The position numbers were made by a program, and so were the translations under genes. Shown piece after piece: positions 1 to 5,840 of a stretch of 11,476 nt of DNA (position 1 is the first letter of the stretch; every line of letters begins with the position of its first letter). Source of the DNA: an uncultured Alphaproteobacteria bacterium (GTDB lineage: Bacteria > Pseudomonadota > Alphaproteobacteria > Rs-D84). Location of the stretch: assembly GCA_937903135.1 (NCBI GenBank), contig CALDAH010000015.1, forward strand, positions 1-11,476, written 5' to 3'. Below the pieces are notes generated by a model. That model was given only the letters and a program-made list of their open reading frames with translations. It had not been told where the DNA came from and searched no databases.

Positions 1-207
1 CGAATACAACAGCGCACTGCCGTGGCCGGCGGATAAAACGAATCTGTCCAGGCCACGGCGTAAAAAATTAACAAACAGCGTCGTAATAACATCGGCCGCC
101 CCCAGTACGATCCCGACATGCCCGCTGTTCGCAGATAATATCGCCCGCAGTGCGTGTGCCTGGACTACGTTTGACATTTCTTTTAAATCTTTGGATTCGT
201 ATTTCAT
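1..207 (-). CDS. tkt: Transketolase, N-terminal part (cut by left window edge)
   Basis: The visible 69 codons match the start of the thiamine-diphosphate-binding (Pyr-distal) half of transketolase, which moves two-carbon units between sugar phosphates in the pentose phosphate pathway in the cytosol. Residues 27-31 (NSGHV) correspond to the family's SGHPG and residues 54-66 (LDRFVLSAGHGSA) to DRFVLSNGHGS. H30 and H62 are therefore the expected cofactor/substrate histidines. The ATG at 205-207 is the only sensible start. An extended -10 (TGTGATATAAT) ends at 216, so transcription should begin about 2 nt before the ATG. Oddities are that the linker between the two histidine motifs is about eight residues shorter than in E. 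coli TktA, and that the Pro of SGHPG is Val. It could be a compact full-length enzyme or the N-terminal subunit of a split transketolase; the window ends too soon to tell. Confidence 0.85.
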   Translation of the reverse strand, partial: MKYESKDLKEMSNVVQAHALRAILSANSGHVGIVLGAADVITTLFVNFLRRGLDRFVLSAGHGSALLYS

Positions 208-208
208 T

Positions 209-227
209 TTATGTTATTATATCACAA
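209..227. promoter_or_regulatory. Face-to-face divergent promoters of tkt and rnhA with overlapping -10 boxes
   Basis: The near-palindrome at 212-226 reads TGTTATTATATCACA. On the plus strand it holds TGT-TATTAT (-10 at 215-220, predicted start about 227, serving rnhA; possible -35 TTGGAT at 191-196, spacer 18). On the minus strand it holds TGA-TATAAT (-10 at 221-216, predicted start about 209, serving tkt; poor -35). The two boxes share the same base pairs, so only one RNA polymerase could open this DNA at a time. Start sites are inferred from the usual -10 to +1 distance. Confidence 0.6.
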
Positions 228-230
228 AAC

Positions 231-236
231 GGATGG
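231..236 (+). promoter_or_regulatory. Ribosome binding site of rnhA
   Basis: GGATGG ends 7 nt before the ATG at 244. It supports that start over the out-of-frame ATGs upstream. Confidence 0.6.
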
Positions 237-243
237 ATAATAA

Positions 244-672
244 ATGCTAAAAATTTGGACAGATGGCAGTTGTTTAGGAAACCCCGGCCCGGGCGGCTGG
301 GCGTTTTTGGCGACGGATGGGAAAAATATCGCCGAACGTTCGGGCGGCGAAAAAAACACGACCAATAACCGTATGGAACTTATGGCAGTCCTGCGCGCAT
401 TAACGGCGGCACGACGTCACAGCGCGGTTGAGATTCATACCGACAGCCAATACGTAAAAAACGGTATGATGTCATGGATGAAAAACTGGAAACGAAATAA
501 TTGGCGTACCGCGGATAAAAAACCGGTAAAGAACCAAGATCTATGGATGGCACTGGATGAAATATCATCCAATACAGACATTCATTGGGTATGGGTAAAG
601 GGCCACGCGGGCGAAGAATTCAACGAACGCGTTGATACCCTGGCACGAACCGCAGCCGAAGCGTTACGTTAA
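244..672 (+). CDS. rnhA: Ribonuclease HI
   Basis: This 142-residue cytosolic enzyme cuts the RNA strand of RNA-DNA hybrids, clearing R-loops and replication primers. The fold markers are in order: WTDGSC at 5-10, NRMELMAV at 42-49, TDSQYV at 66-71 and the C-terminal GHAG/ERVD. The metal-binding and catalytic set is complete: D7, E45, D67, H121 and D131, each offset by three from E. coli D10, E48, D70, H124 and D134. The basic handle that grips the hybrid (about 77-97, rich in Trp, Lys and Arg) is present, so this is the HI type with protrusion. It is slightly shorter than the 155-residue E. coli enzyme. It diverges from tkt and ends on a terminator shared with the convergent DUF805 gene. Confidence 0.96.
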   Translation: MLKIWTDGSCLGNPGPGGWAFLATDGKNIAERSGGEKNTTNNRMELMAVLRALTAARRHSAVEIHTDSQYVKNGMMSWMKNWKRNNWRTADKKPVKNQDLWMALDEISSNTDIHWVWVKGHAGEEFNERVDTLARTAAEALR

Positions 673-699
673 AAAAACACCGCCAATGGCGGTGTTTTT
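673..699. terminator. Bidirectional intrinsic terminator between rnhA and the DUF805 gene
   Basis: A perfect stem CACCGCC (678-684) / GGCGGTG (688-694) with an AAT loop is flanked by A5 on the left and T5 on the right, so it ends transcription in both directions. The stop codon of the minus-strand gene (698-700) lies in its T-tract arm. Confidence 0.9.
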
Positions 700-1216
700 A
701 TATTCTGTATTTATTATCTTTTATTTTACTTGGCAGTAACGTTAAAACAAACGCGAAAATACCCATAACCCAGTCGCCAATTACACCACACCATATCATA
801 ACGCTGGACAATATATTTCCACCGGCCACCTCAATAACAGCTGCGCCAATTAGCTCTAATGCTATGCAGGCCAATGCCGGGCCATAGTAAATCCATGCAG
901 AAAAACCGGCATCATGAATACGACGACACATTAACGCAACTGCCGGCAATATCAACCCCAGCACTATTAACCACATTAATATTACAAGCGGCGCAAGCAG
1001 TGCGGTTGAAATCACCACCCCCGCAATGGCCATAAACGCCATATATAAAACGAATCCGATTATAATTGCCAAAAACGTCCACCAGTATTCAGCGCGGGTC
1101 GCTGTCCCGCGAAAATCCAAATATCCGGCGAAAAAGTTTTTAACGGCCGCGACAAACCCGATCATTTTCTGATCCTGTTTTTTTGCGTGTTTTGTTGCCT
1201 GTTTTTTATTTACCAT
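698..1216 (-). CDS. DUF805 family inner membrane protein
   Basis: This 172-residue membrane protein carries the DUF805 pattern (YhaH/YhaI type). An amphipathic N-terminal stretch with YLDFRGTATRAEYWW (about 32-46) matches the family's F-x-GRARRSEYW. Hydrophobic segments follow at about 47-71 and 73-96, then the hallmark RRIHDAGFSAWI (98-109), then hydrophobic segments at about 110-130 and 134-160. The tail is short and basic. The N terminus is longer than in typical family members because of a Lys/Gln-rich segment of about 20 residues. The biochemical function of the family is not known. The gene has its own extended -10 promoter, and the upstream rlmE terminator ends directly at its start codon, so its expression should be separate from the uvrA operon. 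Confidence 0.85.
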   Translation of the reverse strand: MVNKKQATKHAKKQDQKMIGFVAAVKNFFAGYLDFRGTATRAEYWWTFLAIIIGFVLYMAFMAIAGVVISTALLAPLVILMWLIVLGLILPAVALMCRRIHDAGFSAWIYYGPALACIALELIGAAVIEVAGGNILSSVMIWCGVIGDWVMGIFAFVLTLLPSKIKDNKYRI

Positions 1217-1244
1217 AAAAATACCCCCATTGATTATATGGGGG
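1217..1244 (-). terminator. Intrinsic terminator of the uvrA-rlmE operon
   Basis: On the minus strand, CCCCCAT (1244-1238) pairs with ATGGGGG (1230-1224) around a 7-nt loop, followed by TATTTTT (1223-1217), immediately before the DUF805 ATG. It lies 14 nt past the rlmE stop. The hairpin also overlaps the predicted start site of the DUF805 promoter. Confidence 0.8.
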
Positions 1245-1245
1245 A

Positions 1246-1256
1246 ATTATATCACA
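1246..1256 (-). promoter_or_regulatory. Extended -10 promoter of the DUF805 gene
   Basis: The minus strand reads TGTGATATAAT, a perfect TGnTATAAT with -10 at 1251-1246, just after the rlmE stop codon. Predicted transcription start is about 1239, giving a leader of about 23 nt that begins inside the upstream terminator hairpin. No good -35 was found. Confidence 0.6.
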
Positions 1257-1257
1257 G

Positions 1258-1920
1258 TTAACCGCGGAATCCAAGTGCAACTATGAACATCTCAACGCTA
1301 TCCTTGCGCGATGATGGCGGTTTGATATGATGAACCGATTCGAAATTATCCTTGATCTGTTTTAATAATTCGTTTGTTGTTCCGCCGGTAAAAGATTTTG
1401 CAACAAACGTTCCGCCGGGTTTTAATGCGCGCAACGCAAAATCCAGCGCATATTCCAACAAAACCATCTGACGCAGGTGATCGGTTTTTTTATGGCCAAC
1501 GGTATTCGGCGCCATATCAGATACGACAACATCCACCGTTCGTTCCCCCGCATCACCGTCCCGCGGCAGATTCAGTTTTTCAACCAGCCACTCTAATGCT
1601 TCGTCGGTTGTAAAATCCCCTTGATAAAAATCAACCCCGACAATAGGCTTGATCTCTAGCAAATCCATCGCAAAGATTTTAGATTTCGGGTATGTTCGCG
1701 CGATATACTGCGACCATGATCCCGGCGCCGCCCCAAGATCAACAACAACCTGCCCGTTTTTAAGGAAATGGAATTTTTCATCCATTTCAATTAACTTATA
1801 CGCGGCACGGGCACGATACCCATCACGTGCGGCACGCGCAACGTATGGATCGTGCGCCTGACGTTGCAGCCACGCGACCGAAGATTTTTTAGCAGCAATC
1901 TTTTTATTCAGTATTTTCAT
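1258..1920 (-). CDS. rlmE: 23S rRNA 2'-O-ribose methyltransferase RlmE (FtsJ/RrmJ)
   Basis: This 220-residue SAM-dependent enzyme methylates the 2'-OH of U2552 (E. coli numbering) in the 23S rRNA A-loop during late 50S assembly. The Rossmann core is intact: SAM motif DLGAAPGSWSQ at 61-71, PIVGVDF at 92-98, SDMAPN at 134-139 and KPGGTFVAKSF at 167-177. The catalytic K-D-K-E tetrad is present as K42, D135, K175 and E210. I chose the ATG at 1920 because the family starts about there. The in-frame TTG at 1953 would overlap the upstream gene and add 11 residues of no family character. It follows the 89-residue gene by 13 bp, so it is probably translationally coupled. A TGATATAAT at 1994-1986 inside the upstream gene may give an extra promoter. 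Confidence 0.95.
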   Translation of the reverse strand: MKILNKKIAAKKSSVAWLQRQAHDPYVARAARDGYRARAAYKLIEMDEKFHFLKNGQVVVDLGAAPGSWSQYIARTYPKSKIFAMDLLEIKPIVGVDFYQGDFTTDEALEWLVEKLNLPRDGDAGERTVDVVVSDMAPNTVGHKKTDHLRQMVLLEYALDFALRALKPGGTFVAKSFTGGTTNELLKQIKDNFESVHHIKPPSSRKDSVEMFIVALGFRG

Positions 1921-1933
1921 ATAAACCGTTTTA

Positions 1934-2203
1934 TTATTTGCAGCCCATACCAAACAATGCCGCCGCCCGTTGCTGGCGCAGACGCATTATATCACGCGCA
2001 TGTTGCATAAATTTTTTTGCGTCATCCTTGTATCCTTTTTTAAATACTCGGATTACCTGGCCGTGGAACATATATGTTACGGTAACCTTATACCCGGCGA
2101 TCACCTGTCCAATGGGTCTTGTTTTATATATTGCCGTAACGGGCGATACATCTTTAATACGCCAGTCAAAAATTCTAAGCCAATTAATTTTTCTTGCACT
2201 CAT
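1934..2203 (-). CDS. Small basic protein of unknown function in the uvrA operon
   Basis: This is an 89-residue product I do not recognise. It begins MSARKINWLRIFDWRIKD and has a central alternating hydrophobic stretch (about 35-56, AGYKVTVTYMFHGQVIRVFK) that looks like two beta strands with a turn. A strongly basic, probably helical C-terminal third follows (about 58-80, Lys/Arg/Gln rich), ending GMGCK. There is no signal peptide or membrane segment, so it is probably cytosolic, and the net charge suggests binding to RNA, ribosome or another acidic partner (inference). GGGG lies about 8 nt before the ATG. It sits 17 bp after the M-domain gene and 13 bp before rlmE, so it is almost certainly co-transcribed. 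The tight spacing and absence of internal stops support a real gene. Confidence 0.7.
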   Translation of the reverse strand: MSARKINWLRIFDWRIKDVSPVTAIYKTRPIGQVIAGYKVTVTYMFHGQVIRVFKKGYKDDAKKFMQHARDIMRLRQQRAAALFGMGCK

Positions 2204-2220
2204 TTATATAACCCCAAATA

Positions 2221-2730
2221 TTATTGCGCGCCCGCTTTCTTCATTTTTTCCATAACAGCTTCCATTCCGCCCATACGCTGAATCATTGCCATCTGTTGTT
2301 TCATTTTTGTATATTGTTTAATAATATGTTCTACGTCACGAACAGTGCACCCGGCGGTTTCCGCGATACGGATTTTTGCGTTTGCAAAAATCTTTTCCGG
2401 TTCGGCCCGTTCTGCGGCGGTCATGGCTTCCAGTATTTTAATCTGGCTGTCTACGCTGCCATCTTTTATTTTTTCCTTCATCGCGGAAACTGCGCCCGAC
2501 ATCCCAGGGACCATTTTTAGCAGGCCGCTAAAATTGCTCATTTTTTTAATTTGCTTTAGCTGCGCCAACATATCATTCAGGTCAAACTGCCCCGCCATCA
2601 TACGCTGTGCCGTTTCTTTCATCCCGCTGGGGATTTTTGCATCCATGATTTCAGCATCCACCGGCCCGGACGTTGTTGCCGCGGCGGCATCGTTTAACTT
2701 CGCAGTTTTCTTTTTTCCAAAACCGAACAT
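2221..2730 (-). CDS. Stand-alone SRP54/Ffh M-domain protein (no NG GTPase domain)
   Basis: The 169 residues correspond to the methionine-rich M domain that ends Ffh, the signal recognition particle GTPase. Visible parts are a charged/low-complexity N-terminal lead (1-35), GQFDLNDMLAQLKQIKKM (47-64; E. coli Ffh has GFDLNDFLEQLRQMK), the finger-loop region with VPGM (74-77), ILEAMTAAERAEPEKI (99-114), and the RNA-binding helix-turn-helix region RIAETAGCTVRDVEHIIKQY (121-140). A Met-rich tail has M143, M147, M149, M153, M156, M160 and M163. Full Ffh is about 450 residues, and no Walker or GTPase motif is present. AAGGAG lies 6 nt before the ATG, and uvrA ends 27 bp upstream, so no NG-coding remnant adjoins it. 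Several SRP-RNA contact positions are altered. It may be a paralogue, a membrane or signal-peptide binder, or half of a split Ffh; which one is unknown. Confidence 0.85.
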   Translation of the reverse strand: MFGFGKKKTAKLNDAAAATTSGPVDAEIMDAKIPSGMKETAQRMMAGQFDLNDMLAQLKQIKKMSNFSGLLKMVPGMSGAVSAMKEKIKDGSVDSQIKILEAMTAAERAEPEKIFANAKIRIAETAGCTVRDVEHIIKQYTKMKQQMAMIQRMGGMEAVMEKMKKAGAQ

Positions 2731-2736
2731 TAAATA

Positions 2737-2742
2737 CTCCTT
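2737..2742 (-). promoter_or_regulatory. Strong ribosome binding site of the M-domain gene
   Basis: AAGGAG on the minus strand with a 6-nt spacer to the ATG at 2730. It fixes the start and argues that the M-domain ORF is translated independently rather than being a gene fragment. Confidence 0.8.
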
Positions 2743-2757
2743 TTTTCTTTTACGATT

Positions 2758-5616
2758 TTATTTATTATTGGGCTTCTTGTCTAGATACTTTTGCAAATAT
2801 TTTCCAGTCAATGATTCAGGCGACGCGGCAATTTGTTCCGGTGTACCGACGGCGACTACCTGGCCACCGCCCGCGCCCCCATTTGGCCCAAGGTCAATTA
2901 TCCAGTCGGCGGTTTTTATAACCTCCAGGTTATGTTCAATAACAATAACCGTATTGCCCTGCTCGACCAGCTCATGCAATACCGACAGCAGCATCTTTAT
3001 ATCCTCAAAATGCAAACCGGTCGTAGGTTCGTCCAGGATATAGATTGTCTGACCCGTGCTGCGTGCGGCCAGTTCCTTGGACAGTTTTATTCGCTGCGCT
3101 TCGCCGCCGGATAAATCCAGCGAACTCTGGCCCAGTTTAATATAATCCAACCCGACCCGTTTTAACAGCTCCAGCTTTCGCGCGATTTTTGGAACGTTTA
3201 CAAAGTATCTATACGCTTCCTCGACCGTCATATCTAAAACATCTGCGATTGATTTCCCTTTGTACTTTACCGCCAATGTTTCGTCGTTATAACGTGCCCC
3301 GTGACACTTATCACATTCAACATAAACATCCGCCAGGAAATTCATTTCAATCTTTATCTGACCGTCCCCCTGGCACGCCTCGCAGCGTCCACCTTTGACG
3401 TTAAATGAAAACCGTCCGGATGTATAACCGCGGGTTTTCGCCTCTGGCAGTGCCGCAAAGAAATCACGAATATCTGTAAACACACCCGTATACGTCGCAG
3501 GGTTACTGCGCGGTGTCCGACCGATTGGTGATTGATCAATATCAACAACCTTATCTACGTTTTCCATCCCGCGGATTATATCGTGCGCACCCGTTTCTAC
3601 CTTGGAATTATACAGCGCCCGCATCAGTGCCGGGTATAATGTATCTAATAACAGCGTAGATTTTCCCGACCCCGATACACCGGTTAACGCAATAAATTTA
3701 CCCAGCGGGAATTCAACATCTACGTTCTTTAGATTATTTTCACGCGCCCCGGATATTGTAATAGATTTACCATTACCCGAACGACGCTTTTTCGGGACAT
3801 CAATTTTACGCTTTCCCGATAAATACTGCCCGGTCAAAGAATCTTTGTTTTTTATAACCTGTTCAGGCGTCCCGGCGGCAACAACACGCCCACCATTAAC
3901 GCCCGCGCCGCGACCGATATCCACCAAATAGTCCGCCGCCCGCATCGCATCTTCGTCATGTTCAACGACAATAACCGTATTGTCTTTGTCGCGCAGCATT
4001 TTTAACGTATCAAGCAGTTTGTCATTATCACTCTGATGCAGACCGATTGACGGTTCGTCCAAAACATATAAAACCCCGGACAGTCCGCTGCCGATCTGTG
4101 ACGCTAAACGAATACGCTGTGCCTCGCCGCCCGATAGTGTCCCCGACATTCGCGACAGCGTTAAATACCCCAGGCCGACGTTCTGTAAAAATGTTAAACG
4201 GCTGGTAATCTCGCGCAATATCATACGTGCGATATCGTTGTCCTTTTGCCCTAAATGATTTGGTAAATCGGCAAACCATTTCAAAGAATCATCAACGGCC
4301 ATATCTGATATATCCATAATATCCATACCGTTAATCTTTACGCATAACGCCTGGATATTTAATCGTTTCCCATGACATACCGGGCATGGTTTTTCAGACT
4401 GGTATTTTGCCAGCTCGGCCCGCATAGACTCAGAATCCGATTCGCGCCAGCGCCGTTCAATATTTGGAATTACCCCTTCGTATGGTTTTTCATAAACGAA
4501 ACCGTTCCAGTTAATCTTAATCGGTTCATCGCCGCTGCCGTATAAAATCAAATTTTTCTGATCATCCGTCAGCGTATGCCATGGCCGCGATAGTGGGATT
4601 TTATATTTTTTATGCAACGCACTTAACAGATGCTCAAACTGACTTAACATCCCGCCGCGTGACCATGGTGCAATTGCCCCGTCCAATATAGACTTAGATG
4701 GATCGGGAATAACCAAATCCGGCGACATATTTAATTGCACGCCCAGGCCATCGCACGACTGACACGCACCCATCGGGGCGTTAAATGAAAACAGTCGCGG
4801 TTCAATCTTTGGCACGGCAAAGCCACTAACCGGGCATGCATAATTTTGAGAATATAATATATCTTCGTCCGTATCCAGCCTGCGAACCAGCACCGCCCCC
4901 GGGACCAGTCGCAGCGCCCCTTCGAACGATGCGTACATACGTGATTTGAAATCATCAATATCTGCATCTGACGCCCCTTTATCTGGCATCTGCAGACGAT
5001 CAACAATAACAAAAATATTATGTTTCTTATTCTTATCCAACGCCGGGACGGACGCTAAATCATATAACTCGCCGTCAATAATTGCGCGCTGATATCCCTG
5101 CTTTATTAAAAACGCGATTTCTTTTTTATACTCACCCTTGCGGTCGCGAACCAGCGGGGCCATAATATATACACGTGTCCCGGCGGGGATATTCAGTGTC
5201 ATTTCAACCATTTCCCCGACAGTTTGTGATTTAATCGGCAAACCAGTCACAGGCGAATGCGGCACACCAATACGCGCCCATAACAGTCGGAAATAATCAT
5301 AAATCTCGGTAACTGTTCCGACCGTCGAACGCGGGTTTTTAGATGTTGTTTTTTGTTCAATAGATATCGCCGGCGCCAGACCTTCTATTAAATCTACGTC
5401 GGGCTTTTTCTGCATATCTAAAAACTGTCGTGCGTACGACGACAAAGATTCAACATAGCGCCGCTGCCCTTCGGCATAAATAGTATTAAACGCCAACGAC
5501 GATTTACCAGACCCCGATACGCCGGTAAACACCACCAGCTTATGCTTCGGCAGATCTAAATCAATTCCTTTAAGATTATTTTCGCGTGCGCCGCGAATTT
5601 TTATAGTTCCAGTCAT
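2758..5616 (-). CDS. uvrA: Excinuclease ABC subunit A
   Basis: This 952-residue ATPase is the damage sensor of nucleotide excision repair; as a dimer it loads UvrB at lesions. It contains two ABC modules. The first has Walker A GVSGSGKS at 32-39, signature LSGGEAQR at 494-501 and Walker B LYVLDEP at 516-522. The second has Walker A GVSGSGKS at 646-653, signature LSGGEAQR at 835-842 and Walker B IYILDEP at 858-864. The UvrB-binding and insertion regions lie between. Zinc sites are C411-x2-C414, and C745-x2-C748 with C768-x2-C771 (damage-binding module). The first site has C261-x2-S264 with C285 and C288, so one Cys is replaced. The ATG at 5616 matches the family start and has GAGGG 4 nt upstream. 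A further in-frame GTG at 5700 would add 28 non-conserved residues encoded by the leader. It is the first gene of a four-gene operon. Confidence 0.97.
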   Translation of the reverse strand: MTGTIKIRGARENNLKGIDLDLPKHKLVVFTGVSGSGKSSLAFNTIYAEGQRRYVESLSSYARQFLDMQKKPDVDLIEGLAPAISIEQKTTSKNPRSTVGTVTEIYDYFRLLWARIGVPHSPVTGLPIKSQTVGEMVEMTLNIPAGTRVYIMAPLVRDRKGEYKKEIAFLIKQGYQRAIIDGELYDLASVPALDKNKKHNIFVIVDRLQMPDKGASDADIDDFKSRMYASFEGALRLVPGAVLVRRLDTDEDILYSQNYACPVSGFAVPKIEPRLFSFNAPMGACQSCDGLGVQLNMSPDLVIPDPSKSILDGAIAPWSRGGMLSQFEHLLSALHKKYKIPLSRPWHTLTDDQKNLILYGSGDEPIKINWNGFVYEKPYEGVIPNIERRWRESDSESMRAELAKYQSEKPCPVCHGKRLNIQALCVKINGMDIMDISDMAVDDSLKWFADLPNHLGQKDNDIARMILREITSRLTFLQNVGLGYLTLSRMSGTLSGGEAQRIRLASQIGSGLSGVLYVLDEPSIGLHQSDNDKLLDTLKMLRDKDNTVIVVEHDEDAMRAADYLVDIGRGAGVNGGRVVAAGTPEQVIKNKDSLTGQYLSGKRKIDVPKKRRSGNGKSITISGARENNLKNVDVEFPLGKFIALTGVSGSGKSTLLLDTLYPALMRALYNSKVETGAHDIIRGMENVDKVVDIDQSPIGRTPRSNPATYTGVFTDIRDFFAALPEAKTRGYTSGRFSFNVKGGRCEACQGDGQIKIEMNFLADVYVECDKCHGARYNDETLAVKYKGKSIADVLDMTVEEAYRYFVNVPKIARKLELLKRVGLDYIKLGQSSLDLSGGEAQRIKLSKELAARSTGQTIYILDEPTTGLHFEDIKMLLSVLHELVEQGNTVIVIEHNLEVIKTADWIIDLGPNGGAGGGQVVAVGTPEQIAASPESLTGKYLQKYLDKKPNNK

Positions 5617-5765
5617 ATCACCCTCAAATATAAATAAATTATAAAAAAATTCAACACAAAGGGCGAAAATTATTTCGCCCCATCCGTTATTAAAAAACAC
5701 AACAAAAGACTAGAATACAATATCTTTTTCAACCAGAATATAACACAATCATATATTTTTGTCAA
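5617..5765 (-). promoter_or_regulatory. uvrA operon promoter and hairpin-containing leader
   Basis: On the minus strand, TTGACA (5765-5760), a 17-bp spacer and TATATT (5742-5737) make a near-consensus sigma-70 promoter with predicted start about 5730 and a leader of about 114 nt. The leader holds a hairpin with stem GGGCGAAA/TTTCGCCC (5661-5668 and 5673-5680). A second TATAAT (5643-5638) would give a start at about 5631 but lacks a convincing -35. I saw no GTTC-N7-GTTC, the usual alphaproteobacterial LexA box, so SOS control is not evident here. Confidence 0.7.
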
Positions 5766-5782
5766 CATGATAATTAATTATA

Positions 5783-5815
5783 TAAAAACAACACCCCCAA
5801 ATAACATTTGAGGGT
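5783..5815 (-). terminator. Intrinsic terminator of dusB-rodZ
   Basis: On the minus strand, ACCCTCAAAT (5815-5806) pairs with ATTTGGGGGT (5802-5793) with one G-T wobble and a 3-nt loop, followed by a T-rich tract (GTTGTTTTTATA). It lies 26 nt after the rodZ stop and separates rodZ from the uvrA promoter. Confidence 0.85.
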
Positions 5816-5840
5816 ATAACATAATAAATTTAGATATTTT

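Noticed and set aside
1921..1953. Longer RlmE from a TTG at 1953
   Set aside because: It would overlap the 89-residue gene and add residues with no family match; the ATG at 1920 fits RlmE length.
1938..2281. Two overlapping plus-strand frames opposite the 89-residue gene
   Set aside because: Neither resembles a known protein, and both run across minus-strand operon junctions without expression signals.
2221..2730. Pseudogene remnant of a truncated ffh
   Set aside because: The frame is intact, has its own ribosome site and ATG, its own N-terminal lead sequence and tight operon spacing, which is unlike a decaying fragment.
2345..3043. Long open frame on the plus strand opposite uvrA and the M-domain gene
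   Set aside because: It is antisense to two well-supported genes, has no ribosome site or family resemblance, and its composition follows from the opposite strand.
5617..5700. N-terminal extension of UvrA by 28 codons from a GTG at 5700
   Set aside because: The added residues are hydrophobic, unlike any UvrA start, and are encoded by the hairpin-containing leader. The ATG at 5616 has GAGGG upstream and fits the family.
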